Assembly: GCA_963708795.1 (NCBI GenBank)
Contig: CAVPUH010000012.1
Coordinates: 372,001-436,000, forward strand
Reading direction: 5' to 3'
Length of the DNA stretch: 64,000 bases
Origin: DAIQRJ01 sp963708795
GTDB taxonomy: Bacteria; Actinomycetota; Actinomycetes; Propionibacteriales; DAIQRJ01
Shown: piece by piece, positions 1-8,348 of the stretch
Numbering within the stretch: the first letter of the stretch is position 1
How the letters are laid out: every line of letters begins with the position of its first letter
Program-made: the position numbers and the translations under genes
Notes under the pieces: model-generated
Databases searched by the model: none
Told to the model about the DNA's origin: nothing
Seen by the model: only the letters and a program-made list of their open reading frames with translations

Positions 1-1
1 G

Positions 2-1390
2 GTCGACGACCGGATGATCGCCGGCGTCTGCTCGGGCCTGGCCGCGCATCTGCACGTCCCGACCTGGGTCGTGCGGGTCGTGATGGTCGTGCTCGCCGTC
101 ACCTCCGGCGCCGGCGTCGTCGCCTACCTGGCCTTGTGGTTCCTGCTCCCGCCGCAGCGGGGCATCGCCGTGAACGAACCGCCCGGGCTCTCCGCCGCCA
201 CCCGGGCGGGCCTGCGGATCCCCGGCCTCGGCCGCATCCTGCCCGCCCGGGCGGGCAATCGGTCCGACCTCACCGGACAGGTGGTCGCCCTCGGCGCGGT
301 CGGGATCGGGCTGATCGTCCTCGCCCAGGTCCTCGGCATCGGCGTCCAGCCGCGGCTGCTCATCCCGATCGTGCTGGTCGCGGTGGCCGTCGTCCTCGTC
401 TGGCGGCAGGCCGACGACACCAGCACACGCCCGGCCGGCCGCCGAGCGCGCACCCTCACGATCGTCCGGGTGGTCGGCGGGTTCGTGCTGGTCGCCGCCG
501 CGGTCACCCTGCTCGCCCTGCAGTCGACCGCGACCACCGGTCCGGGCGGCGTGCTGCTCGGTGCGGTCTGCGTCCTCGGCGGTGTCGGACTTCTCGCCGC
601 GCCCTGGATCCAGCGTCTGCTCCGCGAGCTCGAGGCCGAGCGGTCGGAACGCATCCGGACACAGGAGCGCGCCGACATGGCCGCCCACCTGCACGACTCG
701 GTGCTCCAGACCCTCGCGTTGATCCAGCAGCAGTCCGCCGATCCGAAGGCGGTCTCCCGGCTCGCCCGGTCCCAGGAGCGCGATCTGCGGGCCTGGCTCT
801 ACCGCGGCCAGCGCCGGCACGACAGCTCGACGCTGTCCGAGGCGGTGCAGGAGTTCGCCGCCGACGTCGAGGACGAGTACGCCGTCGCGGTGGAGGTCGT
901 CTGCGTGGGGGACGTCGCGATGGTCGAGGCGCTCGAGCCGCTCGTCGCGGCCGGCCGCGAGGCGTGCGTGAACGCCGCCAAGCACTCCGGCTGCGACACC
1001 GTCGACGTGTACGCCGAGGTGGGTCCCGCCGAGGTCGAGCTGTTCGTCCGCGACCGTGGCCCCGGGTTCGACCCGGACGCGGTGCCCGACGAGCGGATGG
1101 GCGTCCGGGGCAGCATCTACGCCCGCATGGAACGACACGGGGGCACCGCGGTGATCCGTTCGGAGACCGGCCACGGCACCGAGGTACGGCTCCGGATGCC
1201 GATCCAGCCCGGTCCGCCGGCCGCGCCCGAGCCGCCCGAGCCGGCCGAGACCGCCGAAGCCGCGGAGCACGCGGAGGCTGCGGAGCACGCGAAAGCTGCG
1301 GAGCCCGCCGAAGCTACCGAACCCGCTGCAGCGGTCCCCACGACTGACGCTGTATCCCCGACCCGCGCCGCTGAGAGGCCGACTCCGTGA
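2..1390 (+). CDS. PspC-domain sensor histidine kinase (5' end outside window)
   Basis: Membrane sensor kinase partnered with the response regulator that follows. The reading frame is open from base 2, and the first visible ATG (14) falls inside the PspC signature DDRMIAGVCSGLA, so the true start lies upstream. In order: PspC domain with a membrane segment (about residues 1-45), several further membrane segments (about 90-205), a HisKA_3-type dimerisation helix containing HLHDSVLQTL, where the His is the likely phosphoacceptor, and a HATPase domain with DRGPGFDPD and GHGTEVRL. It ends in an Ala/Glu-rich low-complexity tail of about 60 residues. The stop overlaps the next gene's GTG by 4 nt, so the two are translationally coupled. 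The PspC head suggests envelope stress sensing, which is inference. The tail is unusual and probably disordered. Confidence 0.9.
   Translation, partial: VDDRMIAGVCSGLAAHLHVPTWVVRVVMVVLAVTSGAGVVAYLALWFLLPPQRGIAVNEPPGLSAATRAGLRIPGLGRILPARAGNRSDLTGQVVALGAVGIGLIVLAQVLGIGVQPRLLIPIVLVAVAVVLVWRQADDTSTRPAGRRARTLTIVRVVGGFVLVAAAVTLLALQSTATTGPGGVLLGAVCVLGGVGLLAAPWIQRLLRELEAERSERIRTQERADMAAHLHDSVLQTLALIQQQSADPKAVSRLARSQERDLRAWLYRGQRRHDSSTLSEAVQEFAADVEDEYAVAVEVVCVGDVAMVEALEPLVAAGREACVNAAKHSGCDTVDVYAEVGPAEVELFVRDRGPGFDPDAVPDERMGVRGSIYARMERHGGTAVIRSETGHGTEVRLRMPIQPGPPAAPEPPEPAETAEAAEHAEAAEHAKAAEPAEATEPAAAVPTTDAVSPTRAAERPTP
1222..1340 (+). repeat. Degenerate coding repeat, Ala/Glu/Pro tail of the kinase
   Basis: Imperfect tandem units of about 12-18 bp, variants of GCGGAGCACGCG and GCCGAGACCGCC, encode the AEAAEHAEAAEHAKAAEPAE tail of the sensor kinase. 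Such stretches change length readily and are probably a disordered linker. Confidence 0.6.
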
Positions 1391-2037
1391 CCGAACCCAC
1401 CCGCCGCCGCGTGCTGATCGTCGACGATCACGCGATGTTCCGCACCGGCGTCCGCACCGAGCTCGGCGACGCCGTCGACGTGATCGGGGAGGCCGACGAC
1501 GTCGACTCGGCGGTGGCCGCGATCCTGGCGGATGCACCCGACGTCGTGCTGCTCGACGTCCACATGCCCGGCGGCGGCGGCAGCGAGGTCGTCCGGCGCA
1601 CCGTCGAGCGCGGCAGCACGACGACGTTCCTGGCCCTGTCGGTGTCCGACGCCGCCGAGGACGTCATCGGGGTCATCCGCGCAGGCGCGCGGGGCTACGT
1701 GACCAAGACGATCACCGGACCCGAACTCGTGGATGCGATCGAGCGCGTCGCCTCGGGCGACGCCGTGTTCTCGCCGCGGCTGGCCGGCTTCGTGCTCGAC
1801 GCGTTCTCCGGCACGATCGACGTCGCGGCCGTCGACTCCGACCTCGACCGGCTCTCCGTCCGCGAGCGGGAGGTGATGCGGCTCATCGCGCGCGGCTATG
1901 CGTACAAGGAGGTCGCGAAGGAGCTGTTCATCTCGGTGAAGACGGTCGAGACGCACGTGTCGCACGTCCTGCGGAAGCTGCAGCTCTCGTCACGGCACGA
2001 GCTGACGCGCTGGGCCGCCGACCGCCGCCTGCTCTGA
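1387..2037 (+). CDS. LuxR/NarL-family response regulator
   Basis: Two-component response regulator of 216 residues that should take phosphate from the preceding kinase and bind DNA. The receiver domain (about 1-125) shows the acidic pair in LIVDDHAMF, the phosphoacceptor Asp in VVLLDVHMPGG and the conserved Lys in YVTKTI. The LuxR helix-turn-helix (about 150-212) contains LSVREREVMRLIARGY and FISVKTVETHVSHVLRKL. The start is GTG within a GTGA overlap with the kinase stop, so the two genes form one operon. Kinase and regulator together resemble the LiaS/LiaR or DesK/DesR type. The target genes cannot be read from the sequence. Confidence 0.93.
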   Translation: MTEPTRRRVLIVDDHAMFRTGVRTELGDAVDVIGEADDVDSAVAAILADAPDVVLLDVHMPGGGGSEVVRRTVERGSTTTFLALSVSDAAEDVIGVIRAGARGYVTKTITGPELVDAIERVASGDAVFSPRLAGFVLDAFSGTIDVAAVDSDLDRLSVREREVMRLIARGYAYKEVAKELFISVKTVETHVSHVLRKLQLSSRHELTRWAADRRLL

Positions 2038-2045
2038 CCCGGCGG

Positions 2046-2861
2046 TCATCCCCACGCGACCGCTGGTCGTCGCTCGCTCTGTGCCAGCCGGGCCACGAAC
2101 GTCGCGACGACGGCGATTCCCGCTGCCCACGCCGTGATCGCCACCGAGACGTTCGGTGACTGGAGGGCGACCGCCACCAGCGCCCACCCGGACGTCAGGA
2201 CGAAGCCCGTCGCGGCCAGTGCCCGGGCCGTCACGACGCACGCGACGACACCAGCCAAGGCGAGCAGCACGACGGCGGCGACCGTGACCCAGCGCGCGCG
2301 TTCGGGCATCCCGAGCGAGCGCGCGGTGGTCCCGAATCCTGCGATCGCCGCGATGAAGGCCCACCCGAGGTAGAACGTCGACGGCAGCCGCAGCAGCAGA
2401 CGTTCGGCCGTCGACGGGGCCGGGCCGGCCGCCGTGAACCGCATGACGGTCGTGGCCAGCGCGCCGGCGAGGCCGAGGATCACGAGTTGGGCGAGCCACA
2501 GCAGCCCGGAGCCGAAGATCGGCACCCAGACCGTGGCCAGCCCGAACGCGCCGGCCAGGTACCAGCCGGTGCGCCGGTGGATCTCGCGGGACCGCTGGGC
2601 CGACAACAGCTGGTAGGCCGCGAGGGCCAGGCAGGCCAGATAGATCGGGCCCCAGACCGCGAACGCGTAACCCGCCGGAGTCAGCGGACTCACGTTGTCG
2701 TCGGAGATCCGGCCGGTGTCCGCCTCGCTCCCCAGCACGGCAGGCGTGAGCGGAGCCGCCACCACCTGTGTGACCGCGAGGACGGCCACGACGATCGATC
2801 GGAGGCGGTCTCCGGGCACCGGCTCGATCGCCGTGGCCGGGTCGCCGGCGGCGGTGCTCAT
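2046..2861 (-). CDS. TspO/MBR-like tryptophan-rich membrane protein
   Basis: Integral membrane protein of 271 residues with about seven hydrophobic segments. YAFAVWGPIYLACLALAAYQ is typical of the tryptophan-rich sensory (TspO/MBR-related) family in actinobacteria, where members are longer than classical five-helix TspO. ATG 2861 was chosen because it forms an ATGA overlap with the stop of the upstream gene and because hydrophobic, family-like sequence begins soon after it. The two genes form a small membrane-protein operon. Ligand and function are unknown; TspO relatives bind porphyrins, but binding residues cannot be assigned here. Confidence 0.7.
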   Translation of the reverse strand: MSTAAGDPATAIEPVPGDRLRSIVVAVLAVTQVVAAPLTPAVLGSEADTGRISDDNVSPLTPAGYAFAVWGPIYLACLALAAYQLLSAQRSREIHRRTGWYLAGAFGLATVWVPIFGSGLLWLAQLVILGLAGALATTVMRFTAAGPAPSTAERLLLRLPSTFYLGWAFIAAIAGFGTTARSLGMPERARWVTVAAVVLLALAGVVACVVTARALAATGFVLTSGWALVAVALQSPNVSVAITAWAAGIAVVATFVARLAQSERRPAVAWG

Positions 2862-3172
2862 GTGAACGGCGGGTCGGCCTTGCGCCGGGCCGAACGCCGG
2901 ATCAGGGCCGAGGCGACGACCAGGACGATCACGGTGCCGATGAGCGCCCCCAGCAGGCCGCCCCAGTCGAAACGTTCGGAGTCGCCGATGTCGAACAGTC
3001 CGGTGAAGATCCAGTAGCCCACCAGGGCGCCGGCCAGACCGAGGACCAGCGAGAGCAGCCAGGACCGGAGCCCGGACATGTGCCGGAAGGCGTCGCCCGG
3101 CGTCACGATCCGCGCCACGACTCCACAGAAGAAGCCGAGCATGCACGCGGACCAGAAGCTCCAGAGGTCCAT
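2858..3172 (-). CDS. Small GlsB/YeaQ/YmgE-like membrane protein
   Basis: 104-residue protein with three hydrophobic segments. GFFCGVVARIVTPGD and the Gly-rich LVLGLAGALVGYWIF match the GlsB/YeaQ/YmgE (transglycosylase-associated) family of small stress-induced membrane proteins. A short basic tail follows the last segment. It is the first gene of a two-gene operon with an ATGA overlap. The exact biochemical role of the family is not established. Confidence 0.75.
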   Translation of the reverse strand: MDLWSFWSACMLGFFCGVVARIVTPGDAFRHMSGLRSWLLSLVLGLAGALVGYWIFTGLFDIGDSERFDWGGLLGALIGTVIVLVVASALIRRSARRKADPPFT

Positions 3173-3194
3173 GGGTTCCTCTCGTGGGTGGTCG

Positions 3195-3962
3195 TCAGCC
3201 GGTGGAGTAGACGGCGAAGCCCTCGCCCAGCCGTCCCGGACCGAGGTCGAACTGCTCGCCGATGGTGCGGAGCCATCCGTTCACCCAGCCGCGGATCGCG
3301 GTCGGGTCGACGTGCTGGGACTCGTGCGCGAAGATCGCGGCCAGCTTCGCTTCCACCACGTCGGTCACGTCGACCGCATGGTTCTGGGTGGGGTGCGCGG
3401 TCAGCCACATCTCGCTCACCGTCCAGGCGTCCAGGGCGTCCTCGGCAAGCAGTTCCGGGAATGCGAACGGGTTGCGGCTGAAGGGGTACAGCGCGCGGAT
3501 CGTGGCCTCGCCCGCGGCGAGGTGGTCGGGGTGGCTCGCGGCCACGACGTCGAACCGGCGGGCCGGGCTCTGGAACACCATCCGCTGCGGACGGACCTGT
3601 CGGATCACGCGCACGATGTCGCGGATCACGTCGTTCGACACCTCGAGTTCGCCGTCGACGTAGCCGAGGAAGCGCACGTCGGTCACGCCCACCTCGGCGG
3701 CCGCCTTGGTCTGCTCGGCCCGGCGGATCGCCGGGATCTCCGCGCGGTCGATGGTCGCGTCGAACCCACCGGCCTGCCCATCGGTGAGGACGAGGTACGT
3801 CACGTCGATCCCGGCCTTCGTCCAGGTGGCCACCGTGCCGGCGGCGCCGAAGTCGATGTCGTCGGGATGCGCCGCGACGACCAGCACGCGCTCGATCTCG
3901 GAGTCGGGCAGCACTGTGACGGCGCCGGCCGCCGGGAATTCGTCGCGCGGGTTCGTGGTCAC
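3195..3962 (-). CDS. PIG-L family deacetylase
   Basis: Zinc-dependent N-acetylglucosaminyl deacetylase-like protein of 255 residues. The family motif VVAAHPDDIDFG (about residues 29-40) supplies metal ligands and the catalytic Asp; a second ligand His lies in SHPDHLAAGEA. The fold is that of MshB/BshB/PIG-L enzymes that deacetylate GlcNAc-type conjugates. The substrate cannot be deduced, and MshB is only one option because actinobacteria carry several paralogues. The start is GTG 3962, six nt downstream of a TAGGCT -10-like hexamer with no Shine-Dalgarno between, so the message is probably leaderless. It is divergent from pcrA across about 60 bp. Confidence 0.88.
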   Translation of the reverse strand: MTTNPRDEFPAAGAVTVLPDSEIERVLVVAAHPDDIDFGAAGTVATWTKAGIDVTYLVLTDGQAGGFDATIDRAEIPAIRRAEQTKAAAEVGVTDVRFLGYVDGELEVSNDVIRDIVRVIRQVRPQRMVFQSPARRFDVVAASHPDHLAAGEATIRALYPFSRNPFAFPELLAEDALDAWTVSEMWLTAHPTQNHAVDVTDVVEAKLAAIFAHESQHVDPTAIRGWVNGWLRTIGEQFDLGPGRLGEGFAVYSTG

Positions 3963-3968
3963 CGCGGC

Positions 3969-3974
3969 AGCCTA
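3969..3974 (-). promoter_or_regulatory. -10 hexamer TAGGCT, probable leaderless promoter of the PIG-L gene
   Basis: TAGGCT on the minus strand is separated by 6 nt from the GTG start of the deacetylase gene, which places the likely transcription start at or next to the start codon. Confidence 0.5.
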
Positions 3975-4009
3975 GCCGCGACGTGGCAGCCGCTGTCTCA
4001 GCTGCCGGT

Positions 4010-4015
4010 TAGGGT
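4010..4015 (+). promoter_or_regulatory. -10 hexamer TAGGGT upstream of pcrA
   Basis: TAGGGT lies 10 nt before the ATG at 4026. Transcription would start only a few bases before the start codon, and no clear ribosome binding site is present. Confidence 0.4.
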
Positions 4016-4025
4016 TGAAATCACC

Positions 4026-6599
4026 ATGCCGCCAACGTCTTCCACGCCCCCGGACGGGGCTGCCGACACGGGCGGACCGTCGCCGGCGGTCGCCCGGCTC
4101 GCCGAGCGGTTGTCGCGCTACACCGACCTGCCCGGGCGTCCACCGTCCCGCCCGCCGGCGGGTTCGGCGACCGGGCCAGCCGGGACGCCGCCGACGCCGC
4201 CCGATGCCCGGGCCACCGACGCCGACAGCGACCGTGCCCGCGCGATCCTCGAGGGGATGAACGACCCCCAGCGCGCCGCGGTCGTGCACGAGGGCAAGCC
4301 GCTGCTGGTGGTCGCCGGCGCCGGGTCGGGCAAGACCCGTGTCCTCACCCGGCGGATCGCCTGGCTGGTCGGCCCGCGACATGCCCACCCGGGTTCCGTC
4401 CTGGCGATCACCTTCACCAACAAGGCCGCGGGGGAGATGCGCGAACGCGTCGGTGAGCTGGTCGGGCGTCGGGTCAACGGCATGTGGGTGAGCACGTTCC
4501 ACTCCTCCTGCGTGCGGATCCTGCGCCGGGAGATCACGAAGTTCGGCTACCCGAGCTCGTTCTCCATCTACGACGACGCCGATTCGCGCCGCCTCATCGC
4601 GATGGTCGGCCGTGACCTCGATCTCGACCTGAAGCGCCACAGTCCGCGGGCGATCCTCAACTGGATCAGCAATCAGAAGAACGAGCTGATCGACCACGAG
4701 GCGGCGGCAGATCGCGCCGACGGGCCTCTCGACGAGCTCTACGTCAGGGCGTACACGACGTACCAGGAACGGCTGAAGCAGGCCGGCGCGCTGGATTTCG
4801 ACGACCTCATCATGACCACGGTCCACCTGTTCCAGGCCTTCCCGGACACGATCGAGCACTACCGGCGCAGGTTCCGGCACGTCCTCGTGGACGAGTACCA
4901 GGACACCAACCACGCGCAGTACGAGCTCGTCCGCCAGCTGGCCGACCCGAAGGGGCCGAGCGAGCCGTCCGAGCTGATGGTCGTCGGCGACGCCGACCAG
5001 TCGATCTACGGGTTCCGCGGCGCGACGATCCGCAACATCCTGCAGTTCGAGGCGGACTTCCCCGATTCGACGACGATCATGCTGGAGCAGAACTACCGCT
5101 CCACCCAGACGATCCTCGAAGCCGCGAACGCGGTCATCGCCCTCAACGCCGGCCGGCGGCCGAAGAACCTCTGGACCGATTCGGGCACCGGCGACGCGAT
5201 CGTGGGGTACGTCGCCGAGGACGAGCACGACGAGGCCCAGTGGGTGGCCGACGAGATCGACGCGATCGTCGACGCGAAGGCGGCGAAGCCGTCCGACGTC
5301 GCCGTCTTCTACCGGACGAACGCCCAGAGCCGGGTGTTCGAGGAGGTCTTCATCCGGGTGGGCATGGCCTACAAGGTGGTCGGCGGCGTGCGCTTCTACG
5401 AACGCCGTGAGGTGAGGGACGCGCTCGCCTATCTACGGGTGCTCGTGAACCCGGCCGACACCGTGTCGCTGCTGCGCATCCTCAACGTCCCGAAGCGCGG
5501 CATCGGCGACCGCACCCAGGAGGAGATCGAAGCGCTCGCGGCTCGGGCCGGCATCGGGTTCGGCGACGCCCTGCGCAGGGTGTCCGAGCTCCCGTCCGTG
5601 GCCACCCGCTCCGCCAAGGCGATCGGCGCCTTCGTGGCGATCCTCGACGAGCTGACGCAGATGGTCGCCGACGCGAAGTCGCCGGCCGAGATCCTCGAAG
5701 CCGTCCTCGAACTCTCCGGCTACCGGACGGAGCTGGAGAACTCCGAGGACCCTCAGGACGCGACCCGGGTGGAGAACCTCGACGAGCTCATCGCGGTGGC
5801 CCGCGAGTTCACCGAGCAGGCGGAGGCCGAGGCGGGGACGGACGCGGAGGCGGTCCCGCAGGTCGTCGACATCGCGGTCACCGGTGATCCGGCGACCGAC
5901 GACGCGGGCTTCGATCCCGTGCCCGGCTCGTTGGCCGCCTTCCTCGAACGGGTGGCCCTGGTAGCCGACGCCGACTCGATACCGGAGAACACCGACGGGG
6001 TGGTGACGCTGATGACGCTCCACACCGCGAAGGGCCTCGAGTTCGACGTCGTGTTCCTCACCGGGCTCGAGGACGGCGTCTTCCCGCACGCCCGCTCTCT
6101 TGCCGACCCGACCGAACTGGAGGAGGAGCGGCGGATCGCCTACGTGGGCATCACGCGGGCCCGCAAGCGCCTGCACGTCTCCCGGGCCCAGGTACGCAGC
6201 GCGTGGGGAGCCCCGCAGGCCAATCCCGCCAGCAGGTTCCTCACCGAGGTCCCGGACAAGCTCGTCGACTGGCGCCGGACCGAGCAGGCGTCGACCACGT
6301 GGGGGTCCCGGTCGGCCTCGGCCCTGGCGGCCGAGCAGGGCCGGTACGGCGGGCGACGCGGCGGGCGCCCGCAGCCCGCGCGCCAGCCGGCCGTCACGCC
6401 GAGCTTCGGCGCGGCGAAGCGGGTGGGGCCGATCCCGAACCTGGCGCCGGGCGATCGGGTCACTCACGACAAGTACGGGCTCGGGACGGTCGTGGCCACC
6501 GCCGGGGCGGGCGAGTCGTCACAGGCCACCGTCGACTTCGGCTCGTCGGGAGTGCGGAAACTCCTGCTGAGGTACGCGCCGGTCGAGAAGGTGACCTGA
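4026..6599 (+). CDS. pcrA: ATP-dependent DNA helicase UvrD/PcrA
   Basis: Superfamily 1A 3'-5' DNA helicase of 857 residues, acting in nucleotide excision repair and replication restart. After a Pro-rich N-terminal extension of about 70 residues come Walker A VVAGAGSGKTRVL (about 95-107), motif II LVDEYQDTN, motif III VVGDADQSIYGFRG, motif IV EQNYRST, motif V LMTLHTAKGLEFDVVFLTG and motif VI IAYVGITRARKRL. The C-terminal tail, starting GDRVTHDKYGLGTVV, is the PcrA Tudor-like domain that contacts RNA polymerase. ATG 4026 follows a TAGGGT element; upstream in-frame codons belong to the opposite-strand gene. The stop lies in the palindrome CTGAGCGCTCAG, which also holds the stop of the convergent peptidase gene. 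Confidence 0.97.
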   Translation: MPPTSSTPPDGAADTGGPSPAVARLAERLSRYTDLPGRPPSRPPAGSATGPAGTPPTPPDARATDADSDRARAILEGMNDPQRAAVVHEGKPLLVVAGAGSGKTRVLTRRIAWLVGPRHAHPGSVLAITFTNKAAGEMRERVGELVGRRVNGMWVSTFHSSCVRILRREITKFGYPSSFSIYDDADSRRLIAMVGRDLDLDLKRHSPRAILNWISNQKNELIDHEAAADRADGPLDELYVRAYTTYQERLKQAGALDFDDLIMTTVHLFQAFPDTIEHYRRRFRHVLVDEYQDTNHAQYELVRQLADPKGPSEPSELMVVGDADQSIYGFRGATIRNILQFEADFPDSTTIMLEQNYRSTQTILEAANAVIALNAGRRPKNLWTDSGTGDAIVGYVAEDEHDEAQWVADEIDAIVDAKAAKPSDVAVFYRTNAQSRVFEEVFIRVGMAYKVVGGVRFYERREVRDALAYLRVLVNPADTVSLLRILNVPKRGIGDRTQEEIEALAARAGIGFGDALRRVSELPSVATRSAKAIGAFVAILDELTQMVADAKSPAEILEAVLELSGYRTELENSEDPQDATRVENLDELIAVAREFTEQAEAEAGTDAEAVPQVVDIAVTGDPATDDAGFDPVPGSLAAFLERVALVADADSIPENTDGVVTLMTLHTAKGLEFDVVFLTGLEDGVFPHARSLADPTELEEERRIAYVGITRARKRLHVSRAQVRSAWGAPQANPASRFLTEVPDKLVDWRRTEQASTTWGSRSASALAAEQGRYGGRRGGRPQPARQPAVTPSFGAAKRVGPIPNLAPGDRVTHDKYGLGTVVATAGAGESSQATVDFGSSGVRKLLLRYAPVEKVT

Positions 6600-6603
6600 G
6601 CGC

Positions 6604-7443
6604 TCAGACCTTCAGGCCCTTGGAACGCAGCCAGTTCAGCGGATCCGACGCGACCGGGTCCTGGTGGAGGTGGACCTCCATGTGCAGGTGCGGTCCCGTG
6701 GAGTTCCCGGTGCTGCCCGAGAGCGCGACGACCTGGCCGGCGGCGACGTGGCCGCCCGTGACCAGGTAGGACGAGAGGTGGCAGTACCAGATCTCGGTGC
6801 CGTCGTCGAGAAGGATCTTGATGCGGTTGCCGTAGGGGCCGGCCCACCCGGTCTCGGTGACCGTGCCGGCCCCGACCGATCGGACGCTCGTGCCCATGGG
6901 GACCGGGAAGTCCTGGCCCGTGTGCCGGTTGGCCCAGTGGGCACCGGTCATGCCGAAGGTGTCCTGCTTGACGCCCGAGCTGACGGGCAGGACGTACTTG
7001 ATCGCGGCACGAGCGGCGGCGGCGCGCTTCGCCGCTGCCTTCCGCTTGTTCGCCGCGATGGTCTTGGCGCTCAGCTTCACCTCGGTGCTCTGGACGACTG
7101 ACGCCCCGAGCGACCCGGCGAGCTTCTTCTGCGCGGCGACGGTCTTCGCCGTCCACCGGGCGCGCTGGCTCGCGTCGGCCGCGGCGGCGCGACTCCGGTC
7201 GGCACGAGCGGCGGCGGCGGCCCGCTCGACGGCGGCGCCGTCGAACCTCGACGCGTGAGTGGAGGTGGTGGTGTGGTCGGCGGTCTGCGCGACTGCACTG
7301 CCGCCGGCGAGGAGGACTACGGCCACGGCACCGACGGCGGGGACGACCGGAAGGCCGAGCGCTCGGAACCGGTCCCTGGGGCGGCGGTGTCGACCGGGCG
7401 CGGCATGGCGTCCGGCAGCACGCCGTTGGCGCGGCTCTGGCAC
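6604..7443 (-). CDS. M23-family metallopeptidase (LytM domain)
   Basis: Cell-wall peptidoglycan endopeptidase or LytM-type factor of 279 residues. A basic N terminus precedes one hydrophobic export or anchor segment (about 29-50). An Ala/Lys/Arg-rich helical linker follows (about 70-145). The M23 domain (about 150-279) contains GAHWANRHTGQDFPVPMGT, with the HxxxD zinc ligands, and GNSTGPHLHMEVHL, with the HxH motif, so the catalytic set appears complete. GTG 7443 is preceded by AAAGGAA at good spacing. It is convergent with pcrA, with a 4-bp gap. Upstream is a 384-bp intergenic region. Confidence 0.9.
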   Translation of the reverse strand: MPEPRQRRAAGRHAAPGRHRRPRDRFRALGLPVVPAVGAVAVVLLAGGSAVAQTADHTTTSTHASRFDGAAVERAAAAARADRSRAAAADASQRARWTAKTVAAQKKLAGSLGASVVQSTEVKLSAKTIAANKRKAAAKRAAAARAAIKYVLPVSSGVKQDTFGMTGAHWANRHTGQDFPVPMGTSVRSVGAGTVTETGWAGPYGNRIKILLDDGTEIWYCHLSSYLVTGGHVAAGQVVALSGSTGNSTGPHLHMEVHLHQDPVASDPLNWLRSKGLKV

Positions 7444-7827
7444 AGAGTTCCTTTCGCTCGTCGATCACGTCCCGCCCCCGTAGCGGAGAACGTTGCGGGG
7501 AGGGCATGTCGGGAGCGACTCACTTCACAGTGTGCCGATGTCGTGCTCGGTCTCGGCCGTGCCGAGAACCCCGGGCCCTACTTGACAACATCGTCGACGA
7601 TAACGGACTGACAACACCGCCGTAACGACTGTAAGCGGGCACCGGGGCGATCTGGTGGTCAACCTCACACAGATCCTGGTCGAAAACTCCCCGATTGCCC
7701 CCGATGACGTGGAGTGACGTGATTGGGCGGCGACGTCGTGACAAACCACCCTTTGTCGTCCCGAGCGGATCGCGGGCGACCGCGCTCGGTGCCCGCCGGG
7801 CGGCCGCGCCGGACTAGTCTCGGCGCC
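7444..7827. other. 384-bp divergent intergenic region
   Basis: It separates the M23 peptidase (minus) from the B12-binding protein (plus). A hairpin GGTCTCGGC-CGT-GCCGAGAACC with one bulge lies at 7550-7570. TTGACA occurs at 7582 and the 10-bp palindrome TCGTCGACGA at 7591-7600. I found no open frame that looks coding. I looked for a c-di-AMP (ydaO) riboswitch, common before actinobacterial wall hydrolases, and did not see its conserved ACCCGACAGCUAAC-type core. Confidence 0.5.
7815..7820 (+). promoter_or_regulatory. -10 hexamer TAGTCT, leaderless promoter
   Basis: TAGTCT followed by exactly 7 nt and the ATG at 7828. No ribosome binding site fits in the gap, so a leaderless transcript is likely. 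Confidence 0.5.
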
Positions 7828-8298
7828 ATGGACCGACTGCGTGTGGTCGTCGCCAAACCGGGGCTCGACGGGCACGACCGCGGTGCGAAGGTGGTCGCCC
7901 GCGCGCTCCGCGACGCCGGCGTCGAGGTCATCTACACCGGCCTCCACCAGACACCCGAGCAGATCGTCGCCACGGCCATCCAGGAGGACGCCGACGCGAT
8001 CGGCCTGTCGATTCTCTCGGGTGCGCACATGACGCTGTTCCCTCGCGTGCTCGACCTGCTGCGCGAGCGGGGCGCCGCGGACATCGTCGTCTTCGGCGGT
8101 GGCATCATCCCGGACGACGACATCGTGGCCCTGCGTGACCTCGGCGTGGCGGCGATCTTCACGCCGGGCGCGCCCACGACCGCGATCGTGGACTGGGTCG
8201 ACACCTACCTGCGCACGCCCCGTCCACCGAGCGGTGCCGTACCCGCGGCCGGAGGTCCGGTGACCACCGAACTCACCGGCGCCAGCGGCCAGGACTAG
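7828..8298 (+). CDS. Cobalamin-binding subunit of methylmalonyl-CoA mutase
   Basis: 156-residue stand-alone B12-binding domain, the small subunit of a two-subunit acyl-CoA mutase. KPGLDGHDRGAKVVA carries the DxHxxG motif whose His is the lower axial cobalt ligand. GLSILSGAH and GGGIIP complete the Rossmann-like B12 fold (about 1-130), and a short Pro/Ala tail follows. The probable partner is the large subunit at 33415-35049, which lacks its own B12 domain. It stands 50 bp before sucC: mutase product succinyl-CoA is the substrate of succinyl-CoA synthetase, which supports the assignment over other B12 enzymes. ATG 7828 follows a TAGTCT element by 7 nt. Confidence 0.9.
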   Translation: MDRLRVVVAKPGLDGHDRGAKVVARALRDAGVEVIYTGLHQTPEQIVATAIQEDADAIGLSILSGAHMTLFPRVLDLLRERGAADIVVFGGGIIPDDDIVALRDLGVAAIFTPGAPTTAIVDWVDTYLRTPRPPSGAVPAAGGPVTTELTGASGQD

Positions 8299-8348
8299 GG
8301 TTTGGGCGCCGACCGAGCAGCCAGAGCCGCAATGAGAGGGAGCTCCGC

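Noticed and set aside
3078..4025. Upstream extension of the pcrA reading frame
   Set aside because: It is open only because it is antisense to the PIG-L gene; the protein sequence there is not helicase-like.
7444..7827. Possible c-di-AMP (ydaO) riboswitch before the M23 peptidase gene
   Set aside because: The position is typical, but the conserved core sequences are not present on the minus strand; only a small hairpin was found.
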